Source: Microvirga vignae
GTDB lineage: Bacteria > Pseudomonadota > Alphaproteobacteria > Rhizobiales > Beijerinckiaceae
NCBI RefSeq assembly: GCF_001017175.1
Contig: NZ_LCYG01000005.1
Location: forward strand, 1 to 47,117
DNA: 47,117 nucleotides
Direction of reading: 5' to 3'
The position numbers and the translations under genes were made by a program. The stretch's first letter is position 1. Every line of letters begins with the position of its first letter. The notes beneath the pieces were generated by a model that had not been told where the DNA came from, did no database searches, and saw only the letters and a list, made by a program, of their open reading frames with translations. Shown here one piece after another: positions 17,446 through 25,480 of the stretch.

Positions 17446-17457
17446 GGGAGGAAAGAC

Positions 17458-18516
17458 ATGATGAAACGCAGAACTGTTCTGAGCGGAGCGCTCGTCAGCG
17501 GCCTCGCGCTCCTCGGTGCCGGCGGTCTCGCCTGGGCGCAGGCGCCAGCTCCTTACGAGCCCAATCAGGAGATGATCGACGCGGCCAAGAAAGAGGGAAC
17601 CGTCGTCTGGTACACGGCGACAGACGTGCAGGTTTCGGAAAAAGTCGGCAATGCTTTCGAAGCCAAGCATCCCGGTATCAAGGTGCAGGTCGAGCGGTCT
17701 GGTTCCGAGCGCGTCTTCCAGCGCATCAGCCAGGAATACGGCTCAGGCATTCACAAGGCAGACGTTATTGAGACCTCCGATGCCGTTCATTTCCTCCTGT
17801 TCAAGCGGCAGGGCTGGCTCCAGCCAGCGGTTCCGAGCGATGTCGCCAAGTCATGGCCGGCGCAGGTGAAGGACCCCGACGGGCAGTTCGCCGCTTACCG
17901 CGCGCATCTTTCGGTCATCGGCTACAACACACAGCAGGTCAAGAAGGAAGAAGCGCCCAAGAGCCATGCTGATCTCTTGGATCCCAAGTGGCGCAATCGG
18001 ATCGTGAAGGCGCACCCCGGCTACAGCGGCACCATCATGACGGGCACGCACGCCCTGAGTGAAGCTCTTGGCTGGGATTACTTCGAGAAGCTCGGAAAGC
18101 AGCGTATCATGCAGGTGCAATCGTCCACCGAGCCGCCGAAGAAACTGGCTCAGGGCGAGCGCTCCGTCATGGCCGACGGCAACGAGTACAACATGTTCAT
18201 GCTCAAGGAGTCGGGCGTTCCTGTCGAGGTCGTCTACGCCACGGAAGGCACGCCGATCGCCATCGGGCATGCGGGCCTTCTGAAGAATGCTCCTCACCCG
18301 AATGCCGCGAAGCTCTTCTATGCGTTCCTGTTCTCCCGCGACACTCAGCAGCTGATCAGCGATGTTGGCGGGCTGCGCTCGTTCCATCCTGAGGTCAAGG
18401 AGAAGGAGGGGCGCACCCCACTGTCCCAGATCAAGATTCTCTACTCTGATCCGACGAAGCTCGAGCCTCAGATCGAGGAGATCAAGAAAAAGTACGAGGT
18501 GAACTTCGGCACCTGA
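17458..18516 (+). CDS. ABC transporter periplasmic substrate-binding protein (family 1, FutA/AfuA-like)
   Basis: This 352-residue protein starts with a Tat-like signal peptide (MMKRRTVLSGALVSG, cleaved after AWAQA). Its fold pattern is typical of the family of ferric-iron, thiamine and 2-aminoethylphosphonate binding proteins (EGTVVWYTATD near 45-55, then ISQEYGSGIHKADVIETSD). It lies 12 bases after the ATPase gene, with GGGAGGAAAG as ribosome-binding site. The tyrosine cluster of known iron binders cannot be confirmed by eye. The ligand is therefore open, and the operator suggests coregulation with carboxylate catabolism. Confidence 0.84.
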   Translation: MMKRRTVLSGALVSGLALLGAGGLAWAQAPAPYEPNQEMIDAAKKEGTVVWYTATDVQVSEKVGNAFEAKHPGIKVQVERSGSERVFQRISQEYGSGIHKADVIETSDAVHFLLFKRQGWLQPAVPSDVAKSWPAQVKDPDGQFAAYRAHLSVIGYNTQQVKKEEAPKSHADLLDPKWRNRIVKAHPGYSGTIMTGTHALSEALGWDYFEKLGKQRIMQVQSSTEPPKKLAQGERSVMADGNEYNMFMLKESGVPVEVVYATEGTPIAIGHAGLLKNAPHPNAAKLFYAFLFSRDTQQLISDVGGLRSFHPEVKEKEGRTPLSQIKILYSDPTKLEPQIEEIKKKYEVNFGT

Positions 18517-18563
18517 GCATCGATCCTCGGCGGTAGTGCGGGTTAGATTTTCCGGAGCAGTGA

Positions 18564-20285
18564 ATGAACGTCTCGATCTCACTTCCGATGCCGGCACGGC
18601 ACGGACGCATCGACTTGTCTCGACCGATCTTCGTCGTGCTGGTATTGGCGCTGGGCCTTCTTGTCGTCCTGCCCCTGTTCTGGCTCGCCTACTACAGCCT
18701 GTTGGACCAGAACGGCCAGTTCACCCTGGCCAACTTCTCGGCTCTGGTGACCGATCCAACCCTGCGCCGTCCGTTTCTGACGGCGCTTGGGATGGCCCTC
18801 GGCGTCGGGGTCCTTTCCTGTGTCATCGCGACACCGCTCGCATGGCTCGTCGCGCGCTCGGACCTGCCCGGGCGTACGGCGATCAGAGCGCTCGTCACCG
18901 CCTCCTTCGTGACGCCACCGTTTCTGGGTGCGATTGCCTGGGAGATCCTGGCCGCTCCCAACAGCGGTCTCATCAATGTGGCTTACCGCAGCCTCCTGGG
19001 CTTGGAACCTTACGAATATCTCGTCGACATCTACACGTTCGAAGGCTTGGTGTTCGCAATCGCATGCTACACGTTTCCTTATGTCTTCACCCTGGTCGTG
19101 AATGCCTTGGAGCGTGTTCCGTCGGACCTTGAAGACGCATCCTCGATGCTGGGCGGGCGCCTCTCGACGACGTTGCGGCGGGTGACGATTCCTCTGGTCC
19201 TCCCGGCAATTCTGGCCGGCACGATGATCGCCATTCTTCAGGCGCTCACCATGTTCGGCTCACCTGCGATCCTGGCGCTTCCCGCCGGCTTCCATGTGAT
19301 CACCACGAAGATCTGGAGCCTGTTCCAATACCCGCCCAAGCCCGGCCTTGCCGCGGCTGCGGCCTTGCCTCTGCTCATCGTCACCATCATGCTTCTCTGG
19401 GGGCAGGCTCGGATCCTGGGACGTCGCGGCTATACGACCCTCGGCGGCAAGAGCAGCGATCCTCGGATCGCCAAGCTCGGGCGCTGGCGCTGGCTCGCGA
19501 TTGCGTTCGTGGTATCCGTGCTGCTGCTGACGGTTCTTCTTCCCTATGCGGCGTTGCTGAAGACGGCTCTCACGCGCACGGTTGCCGAGCCGCTCACCTG
19601 GAGCAGCTTCACGCTGCATCACGTGAACTTCGTCTTCTTCGAGTTCTCGGCCACGAAGCTCGCTCTCCGCAACACGTTCCTGCTCGGTTTTCTGACAGCG
19701 ACGATCGGGACGGCGATTGCTCTCGTGATTGCCTATCTGGTAACCCGGCGATCCGTTCCGGGAAGTCAGCTGCTCGGGTATCTCGCGACGGCGCCCGTCG
19801 CCATTCCCGGTATCGTTCTCGGTGTCGGATTGTTCCTGAGCTACTCCAATCCGAGCCTTATGCTCTATGGTACCCTTTGGATCCTTCTCATCGCCTTTCT
19901 GACGATTGAGATGCCCGCAGGGTATCAGCAACTGTCATCGGCCTTCAAAAGTGTGCATCCCGAGCTTGAGGAGGCGAGCCGCATCCTGGGCGGGACCCGG
20001 ATGACCACTCTGCGGCTCATCACGGCTCCGCTCCTCCGCTCGAATGTCGTCGCCACTTGGTGCTTCGTGTTCATCGGCACCATCCGTGAACTCTCGGCGA
20101 CGATCCTGCTGACGACGGCCGAGACGAAGCTCGTCTCCGTCATCATCTATGACCTCAACGAAAGCGGCGATCTCGGCGCGATCTCCGTCCTCGGGATCAT
20201 GCTGCTCGTGATCTCGTTCGCTGTCGTCATCATTGCCAACCGGCTTCCCGTGCTGGGTGGGCAGCGCCTGCCAGCTGCGCGTTAA
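18564..20285 (+). CDS. ABC transporter permease, fused two-domain type
   Basis: This 573-residue permease carries two homologous membrane domains in one chain, as in AfuB/FbpB-type importers. The two EAA loops that contact the ATPase are visible: LEDASSMLGGRLSTTLRRV in the first half and LEEASRILGGTRMTTLRLI in the second. About twelve hydrophobic segments are present. It is the third gene of the ABC operon, starting 48 bases after the binding-protein gene. A strong hairpin follows at 20302-20331. Confidence 0.87.
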   Translation: MNVSISLPMPARHGRIDLSRPIFVVLVLALGLLVVLPLFWLAYYSLLDQNGQFTLANFSALVTDPTLRRPFLTALGMALGVGVLSCVIATPLAWLVARSDLPGRTAIRALVTASFVTPPFLGAIAWEILAAPNSGLINVAYRSLLGLEPYEYLVDIYTFEGLVFAIACYTFPYVFTLVVNALERVPSDLEDASSMLGGRLSTTLRRVTIPLVLPAILAGTMIAILQALTMFGSPAILALPAGFHVITTKIWSLFQYPPKPGLAAAAALPLLIVTIMLLWGQARILGRRGYTTLGGKSSDPRIAKLGRWRWLAIAFVVSVLLLTVLLPYAALLKTALTRTVAEPLTWSSFTLHHVNFVFFEFSATKLALRNTFLLGFLTATIGTAIALVIAYLVTRRSVPGSQLLGYLATAPVAIPGIVLGVGLFLSYSNPSLMLYGTLWILLIAFLTIEMPAGYQQLSSAFKSVHPELEEASRILGGTRMTTLRLITAPLLRSNVVATWCFVFIGTIRELSATILLTTAETKLVSVIIYDLNESGDLGAISVLGIMLLVISFAVVIIANRLPVLGGQRLPAAR

Positions 20286-20301
20286 TGCGAAGGCAAGGCT
20301 T

Positions 20302-20331
20302 GGCCGGCTGAGCCCAACAGCTCAGTCGGCC
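20302..20331. terminator. Bidirectional terminator overlapping the GntR stop codon
   Basis: A twelve-pair stem (20302-20313 with 20320-20331, one G-T wobble) with a six-base CCAACA loop lies between the convergent permease and GntR genes. The TGA of the leftward GntR gene (20322-20324) is inside the right arm. Confidence 0.72.
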
Positions 20332-21011
20332 GGGGTCCCCAGGGGACCAAAGAGAAGCTCGCGGCTCTTCAGAACGTGATCTTCCATCAGCCGGGCCGCT
20401 CTATCCCCGTGCTTCGCTTCGAGCGCATCGACAATGCTCGCGTGCTCGGCATTGGAGATCTTCATCCGGCCTGGCATGTCGAGCGTCCGGCGCCGGAACA
20501 GGTGCATCTCACGATGGACTGAGGTGCACATGCTGAGGAGGCGTCCATTGCCGCTGAACTGAACGATCGCCTCATGGAAGCGCACATTGAGCGGATAGAA
20601 GACGTTGAGTTCACCCTTGTCGGCGGCCTCTTCCATCTCCCTGACCATGCGCCGCAGCTCCGTGACCTGCTTCTTGGTGATCTTCGAAGCCAGGAGCCTG
20701 CCCGCGAGTGCGTAGAGCGCAGCGCGGATATCGTAGAGTTCGGCTGCTTCACGGTTGCTGATTTCCCGGACGAACACGCCGCGATTGACGATGACGTGCA
20801 CGAGACCGCTCTGTTCGAGACCCCGGCATGCTTCCCGAACCGGGCCACGGCTCACGCCGAGCTTCGCCGCAAGAGCGTTCTCGTTGAGGCGGTCGCCAGC
20901 CTTGAGCTCTCCAACCTCGATCATGCGCTCAAGCTCGCGCCGGATCAGGGAGGTCAAGGATTCTGTCCGTCGAATTCTGAGACCAAGTCCTGGATCTAAG
21001 GTCGTATCCAT
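20322..21011 (-). CDS. GntR-family (FadR/FCD) transcriptional regulator
   Basis: This 229-residue regulator has an N-terminal winged helix (ALAAKLGVSRGPVREACRGL) and an FCD domain with the motif YPLNVRFHEAIV and a C-terminal MEDHVLKSRE helix. It is the second FCD regulator in the window and a clear paralogue of the one at 15448. It is divergent to the fifth MmgE/PrpD gene, and operator site 5 lies in the 147-base gap, which suits local autoregulation. The start ATG at 21011 has a GGTGG box. Ligands of FCD regulators are commonly organic acids, and a tricarboxylate is a fair guess here. Confidence 0.88.
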   Translation of the reverse strand: MDTTLDPGLGLRIRRTESLTSLIRRELERMIEVGELKAGDRLNENALAAKLGVSRGPVREACRGLEQSGLVHVIVNRGVFVREISNREAAELYDIRAALYALAGRLLASKITKKQVTELRRMVREMEEAADKGELNVFYPLNVRFHEAIVQFSGNGRLLSMCTSVHREMHLFRRRTLDMPGRMKISNAEHASIVDALEAKHGDRAARLMEDHVLKSRELLFGPLGTPAD

Positions 21012-21078
21012 AGTGCCACCACCTTTGTGTCGGGCTTTCCTTTAGATGATACCGCATTCCAGCGCCAGTCTGCAAAAG

Positions 21079-21090
21079 ATTGTTGACAAT
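21079..21090. promoter_or_regulatory. ATTGTTGACAAT operator, site 5
   Basis: An exact ATTGTTGACAAT copy lies between the divergent GntR gene (start 21011) and the MmgE/PrpD gene (start 21159). TTGACA at 21083-21088 with AATGCT 17 bases later is a possible rightward promoter. Confidence 0.7.
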
Positions 21091-21158
21091 AAACAATGAA
21101 TGCAAAATGCTCAGAGAGCCAAAAGGCCCGAATGGGTAGACACGAGGGACGGAAAAGT

Positions 21159-22577
21159 ATGGACACGAAGGTCGAAACCGCGGATCGCGCGCTCACGTGG
21201 TACGTCGCTGATTTCATCTGCAACACGGCGGCCGTGGATCTTCCGCAGAACGTCGTTGAACTCGGCAAGAAGTCCATCCTCGATGGAATCGGGCTGGCTC
21301 TTTCGGGCTCCGTTGCAAAATCGGGTGAGCTGGTCCGCCGCCATTTGGCGGATCTCGGGCTGGAAGCCGGCCCATCGACGGTCATCGGCACGTCCCTGCG
21401 GGTTGCGCCGCGGTTCGCCGCTTTCGCCAATGGTGTGGGAATCCATGCGGACGATTATGACGACACTCAGCTGGCCGTCGCGGCCGACCGCGTCTATGGC
21501 CTTCTGACCCATCCGACGGCTCCTGCGCTTCCGGCGGCCCTTGCGGTCGGTGAGATGGTCGGTGCGGACGGACGTTCGGTCATGCTGGCCTATCATCTCG
21601 GCGTCGAGGTCGAGTGCAAGATCGCGGAAGCGATCAATCCCCGCCATTACCAGACAGGCTTCCACGCAACCGCAACCTGCGGAACATTCGCCGCAGCGGC
21701 AGCCTCGTCGCGCCTGATGGGGCTGAATGCAGAAACGACGAACAGAGCCCTGTCGATTGCCGGCAGTCAGTCCGCAGGTCTGCGCGAAAACTTCGGCACG
21801 ATGACGAAACCGTTCCATGCAGGGCGCTCATCCGAGAGCGGCGTGGCTGCAGCTCAGTTTGCGAACTACGGTTGGACGGCCACCGACAAGATCCTCGAAG
21901 CCCCGCGCGGTTTCTTCCGGGCTGCAGGCGGCGGGTTCGACGCCAATGCCATCGTTGGCAAGCTCGGCGCACCCTGGACCTTCGCGGATCCCGGTATTTC
22001 CATCAAGCCTCATCCATCAGGCTCTCTGACGCATCCGGGCATGACTGAAATGCTCAGGCTGATCCGCGAGAATGGAATTCGTGCCGATGACGTCAGGCGT
22101 GTTCGCGTCGGCACCAATTCCAACATGCCGAATGCTCTGATTCATCATCGCCCGACCAATGAGCTGCAGGCGAAGTTCTCGATGGAGTTCTGCATGGCGA
22201 TCCTCCTGCTGGAGGGGAGGGCAGGCCTGAGCGAGTTCACCGATGAGGTGGTTCTGCGCCCCGATGTGCAGGCGATGATCGAGAAAGTCGACTTCGTCGT
22301 CGATGACGAGGCCGAGCGCGCCGGTTATCACAAGATGACGACAATCATCGACATCGAGCTTGCGGATGGACGCAAGGTGTCCGGCCGCGCGGATTTCGGC
22401 AAGGGCAGCCCATCCAACCCGATGACCTATGATGAGGTGGCTGACAAGTTCCGCGAATGCGCGGAGTTCGCGCGCTTCCCACGCCAGCGGGCTGAAGACA
22501 TCGTCGCCATGGTCAGGGATCTCGAGACGCTGAAATCCATCAATCAGCTGACGAGCCAGTTGCGCGTCGAATCCTAA
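21159..22577 (+). CDS. MmgE/PrpD family protein
   Basis: This 472-residue protein is the fifth MmgE/PrpD member. The first loop reads DDYDDT (98-103), and the His-Pro (THPTAP, 117-122) comes after a six- to eight-residue insertion relative to the paralogues. The lysine region GTMTKPFHAGRSSESG is canonical. The third region reads ISIKPHPSGSLTHP. The chosen ATG at 21159 has GAGGGA upstream and matches the family N-terminus; an in-frame ATG at 21096 would begin next to the operator. An isopropylmalate-dehydrogenase-like gene follows 164 bases later, which may continue the same pathway. Confidence 0.85.
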   Translation: MDTKVETADRALTWYVADFICNTAAVDLPQNVVELGKKSILDGIGLALSGSVAKSGELVRRHLADLGLEAGPSTVIGTSLRVAPRFAAFANGVGIHADDYDDTQLAVAADRVYGLLTHPTAPALPAALAVGEMVGADGRSVMLAYHLGVEVECKIAEAINPRHYQTGFHATATCGTFAAAAASSRLMGLNAETTNRALSIAGSQSAGLRENFGTMTKPFHAGRSSESGVAAAQFANYGWTATDKILEAPRGFFRAAGGGFDANAIVGKLGAPWTFADPGISIKPHPSGSLTHPGMTEMLRLIRENGIRADDVRRVRVGTNSNMPNALIHHRPTNELQAKFSMEFCMAILLLEGRAGLSEFTDEVVLRPDVQAMIEKVDFVVDDEAERAGYHKMTTIIDIELADGRKVSGRADFGKGSPSNPMTYDEVADKFRECAEFARFPRQRAEDIVAMVRDLETLKSINQLTSQLRVES

Positions 22578-22606
22578 GTCGGTCGTTTCGCCATTTCACG
22601 ACAATC

Positions 22607-22627
22607 GGGTCCGGCAATGCCGGGCCC
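22607..22627. terminator. Short GC-rich hairpin after MmgE/PrpD gene
   Basis: GGGTCCGGC / GCCGGGCCC (22607-22615 and 22619-22627) forms a nine-pair stem with one wobble and an AAT loop, without a following T run. It may attenuate rather than end transcription into the next gene. Confidence 0.4.
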
Positions 22628-22741
22628 TCAACTCCGCGCAATCTTCCCCGAAGGAGCGGAGCTGCCTTTTTCACTGCAACAACATCGGACACCATTTTGC
22701 CGGGCTGCCTGGCATCGCTGGTCCAGAAGCGGAGACACACA

Positions 22742-23836
22742 GTGAGCAGCAAGACTCTCAAGATCGGAATCCTGGAGGGCGATGACATCGGGCATGAGGT
22801 GGTTCCGGCCGCCGTCGAGGTGGCCAAGGCAGCGGCGCGGCGGCACAACCTGTCGATCGATTGGCGCCCGATGCCGATCGGACGGCGCGCTCTGGACACC
22901 CATGGTTCCACCTTGCCCGACGGAACTCTTGAGACGCTGTCGACCCTTGACGGCTGGATCCTCGGGCCGATCGGTCACCGCGCCTATCCCCGCGGTCCGG
23001 GTGCGATCAACCCGCATCCGATCCTTCGCAAGCACTTCAATCTCTTCGCCAATGTGCGGCCGACCAGGTCCTATCCGGATATCGGCTGCCTGCATGATGG
23101 GGTTGATCTCATCATCGTGCGCGAGAACAACGAGGGTTTCCAGCCGGACCGCAACGTGGTTGCGGGCTCGGGCGAGTTTCGCCCGACGGAGGATGTGACG
23201 ATCTCGGTCCGAGTCATCACGCGCGCAGGCAGCTATCGGGTGGCGAAGGCCGCTCTGGAGCTGGCTCGGCATCGACGCAAGCATCTGACCTTCGTTCACA
23301 AGGACACTGTCTTCAAACTCGGGTGCGGCATGTTCGTGGAGGAATGTCGGCGCGCCGCGAAGGAGTATCCGGACGTGCTCGTCGACGACGTGATCGTCGA
23401 CACCTTCGCCATGCGCCTCGTGAGAGACCCGCAAAGTTTCGACGTCGTCGTCACCACGAACATGTTCGGCGACATCCTGTCCGATGAAGCGGCGGGCCTT
23501 GTCGGCGGGCTTGGTATGGCTCCAGGTCTCTGCATCGGTGAAGGCAATATCGCCATGGCTCAAGCAACCCACGGCTCGGCACCCGACATCGCCGGCAAGG
23601 GTATTGCGAATCCATACGCCATGATCGAGTCCACCCGCATGCTCTTCGACTGGCTGGGACGTGACCGCAATGTTCCCGAAGCCGTTGCCGCCGCGGCCTC
23701 CATGGAGCGCGCCACGACACGGGCTCTGATGGATCCGGCGAGCCGCACGACAGATATTCGCGGCCATGGACGAACCGAGGACATGACGCGGGCCATCATT
23801 CAGGGAATCGAGGAGGAAACCCGCGCAGTCGCATAA
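22742..23836 (+). CDS. Isocitrate/isopropylmalate dehydrogenase family protein
   Basis: This 364-residue protein belongs to the NAD(P)-dependent beta-decarboxylating dehydrogenases that act on malate-like acids. Visible family motifs are ILEGDDIGHEVV at the N-terminus, the substrate-side RENNEGFQPDRN, the catalytic-lysine segment FVHKDTVFKLGCGMF, the metal-binding aspartates in TNMFGDILSDEAAG, and the cofactor loop HGSAPDIAGKGIANP. The GTG at 22742 after a GCGGAG box gives the proper N-terminus; TTG at 22697 is further upstream. The ENNEGF form is not that of LeuB or Icd. The substrate is probably a substituted malate made by one of the hydratase-like neighbours. Together with the MmgE/PrpD gene it forms a transcription unit closed by a strong hairpin. 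Confidence 0.83.
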   Translation: MSSKTLKIGILEGDDIGHEVVPAAVEVAKAAARRHNLSIDWRPMPIGRRALDTHGSTLPDGTLETLSTLDGWILGPIGHRAYPRGPGAINPHPILRKHFNLFANVRPTRSYPDIGCLHDGVDLIIVRENNEGFQPDRNVVAGSGEFRPTEDVTISVRVITRAGSYRVAKAALELARHRRKHLTFVHKDTVFKLGCGMFVEECRRAAKEYPDVLVDDVIVDTFAMRLVRDPQSFDVVVTTNMFGDILSDEAAGLVGGLGMAPGLCIGEGNIAMAQATHGSAPDIAGKGIANPYAMIESTRMLFDWLGRDRNVPEAVAAAASMERATTRALMDPASRTTDIRGHGRTEDMTRAIIQGIEEETRAVA

Positions 23837-23857
23837 CTGGCGATCGCTGCGGAGCAG

Positions 23858-23890
23858 GACACGGCAGCCGCGGGGGCAGGCTGCCGTGTC
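23858..23890. terminator. Bidirectional terminator between convergent genes
   Basis: A twelve-base perfect stem GACACGGCAGCC / GGCTGCCGTGTC (23858-23869 and 23879-23890) with a nine-base loop separates the rightward dehydrogenase from the leftward rhodanese gene. Confidence 0.78.
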
Positions 23891-23903
23891 TCTGCGAAAG
23901 ATA

Positions 23904-25478
23904 TCACACCAGAAATTCGCCGCGTTCCTGAGGATCGAGACGGTGCACGAGGCCGGTCTCCCAAGCGAGATAGCGCCGTGCCGCATCGAGATTGCCGTCG
24001 TGCCTGTCATGAACGAAGGCGAGAAAATCGATCGCATGCAGCGCCGATTCCGGCCAGCCAGAATCGATGGCAAGTCCCGCGGCCTTCCATGCAGGAAAGC
24101 CGCCCTTCACGATGCGCACATCCGCATATCCCATCTCGTTGAGATCGAGGGCTGCGAGGCCCACGACTTCATCATCGTCTCCGATCAGACAAATCTGCCC
24201 TTTCCAGAAACCGAGAGCGCTCGTCAGCTCAGGACGGATCGCCCAACGGCTGCCGGCCGGGTGCTCTCGGCGATGCTCGCTCGATGATCGCAGATCGAGA
24301 AGGATCGCGTCGCCCGCAGCGTCCGCTGTCGCGGCTTCTTCCGGCGCGATCCCTTGCAATGTGCGAGGCAGGATCGAGGGCCTCCACCCGGAGACCTGCC
24401 ATTCCTCAAATTCAGGGGAGCCGTCCGCACCCGGCAGCACATAGGTCTCGTAGCCCAACAGCTTGAGCCAATACGCAGCGAGGGAGGCACGCAGGCCCGT
24501 GTCGTCGGCAAAGACAATCCGTGCCCGCCTGACGCCGATCCACCGATCGGTGGCCTGCACGATCTGCACGCATGGCGCATGGATTGCGCCTTTCACATGT
24601 CCAGCCGCGAACTCCTCCGCGCTCCGGACATCGAGCAGATACAGCGTGCGGCTCCTGTCCGCAGCCAGCGCGCCAAGCTCCCTCGCGCCAATGACGGGAA
24701 TGCCGGCATTTCGCGCGAAGTCCTGTCCACGACGGCGGCTCGCCTCCAGGTCCATGCGGGACAGAGCCGGGAACTCCTCAGGTTCTCGCCCACGATCGAG
24801 ATCGAGACCCGCGAGGGTCCATCCTTGTGTGCCGTTCTGCAGGCCATAGACAGGATTCTCGATCCCGAGCAGCTTCAGGCTGATGGCGCCGATGAGGCTC
24901 CGGGTGCGGCCGGCACAGGTGAGAACAATCGGATTGGAGGTGTCGGGAACGGCGGCTGAAAACCGGTGCGGGAGTTCGCCATTCGGCAAACACTGGGCTC
25001 CCGGCAATGTCATCTTGCGATGTTCGGACGGTGGGCGCACGTCGAACAAGAGGTGCTCGCGTCCCTCCCTCTGCCATTCCGCCAAGGCCTCAGGGGCAAT
25101 CGTCGCCGGATGAAAGGCGTGCTCCGCAAGCTCACCCAATGTCTTGCTCGGAACGTATTCTCCCTCGAACAAGGTAAAGCCCGCCTGCTTCCAACCCTGG
25201 ACGCCTCCCACCACGACCATGACGATCTGGTAGCCCAACTGCTCCAGTCGTTCTGCCGCCTTCTCTGCGATGCCGTTCCCGGCATCGATCAGGATGACGG
25301 GAACTCCTGGATTGGGAATCAGGAACGGCGCCACCACTTCAAGCCGGCTGTACGGACACCAGACGGCCAGGAGAGGGTGGCCTTCTCCGTAGAGACCATG
25401 CTCACGCACATCCAGGAAAGCGAGCTCTCCAGGAGCGTGGATCAGCGCTTTTGCTGCAACGGCATCGATGCTTCGCAT
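23904..25478 (-). CDS. Four-domain rhodanese-like protein with a single candidate active cysteine
   Basis: This 524-residue protein consists of four rhodanese homology domains at about 1-100, 125-225, 260-365 and 375-468. Each has the LFDVR/LLDVR/LLDLR-type edge strand and a G-x2-GW or G-x3-W end motif. Only domain 2 has a cysteine at the active-loop start (C188 in CAGRTRS). The equivalent positions are D in LIDAGNG, D in FADDTG and G in LIGDDDE, so domains 1, 3 and 4 are probably structural or regulatory. Rhodaneses transfer sulfane sulfur to thiophilic acceptors. The gene starts two bases after the stop of the hydrolase gene, so both are on one leftward transcript under operator site 6. What sulfur transfer contributes to this pathway is not evident. 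Confidence 0.84.
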   Translation of the reverse strand: MRSIDAVAAKALIHAPGELAFLDVREHGLYGEGHPLLAVWCPYSRLEVVAPFLIPNPGVPVILIDAGNGIAEKAAERLEQLGYQIVMVVVGGVQGWKQAGFTLFEGEYVPSKTLGELAEHAFHPATIAPEALAEWQREGREHLLFDVRPPSEHRKMTLPGAQCLPNGELPHRFSAAVPDTSNPIVLTCAGRTRSLIGAISLKLLGIENPVYGLQNGTQGWTLAGLDLDRGREPEEFPALSRMDLEASRRRGQDFARNAGIPVIGARELGALAADRSRTLYLLDVRSAEEFAAGHVKGAIHAPCVQIVQATDRWIGVRRARIVFADDTGLRASLAAYWLKLLGYETYVLPGADGSPEFEEWQVSGWRPSILPRTLQGIAPEEAATADAAGDAILLDLRSSSEHRREHPAGSRWAIRPELTSALGFWKGQICLIGDDDEVVGLAALDLNEMGYADVRIVKGGFPAWKAAGLAIDSGWPESALHAIDFLAFVHDRHDGNLDAARRYLAWETGLVHRLDPQERGEFLV

Positions 25479-25480
25479 GA

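Noticed and set aside
22628..24073. A 481-codon minus-strand open frame opposite the isopropylmalate-dehydrogenase-like gene
   Set aside because: Shadow frame produced by codon bias; it spans a strong terminator hairpin at 23858-23890.
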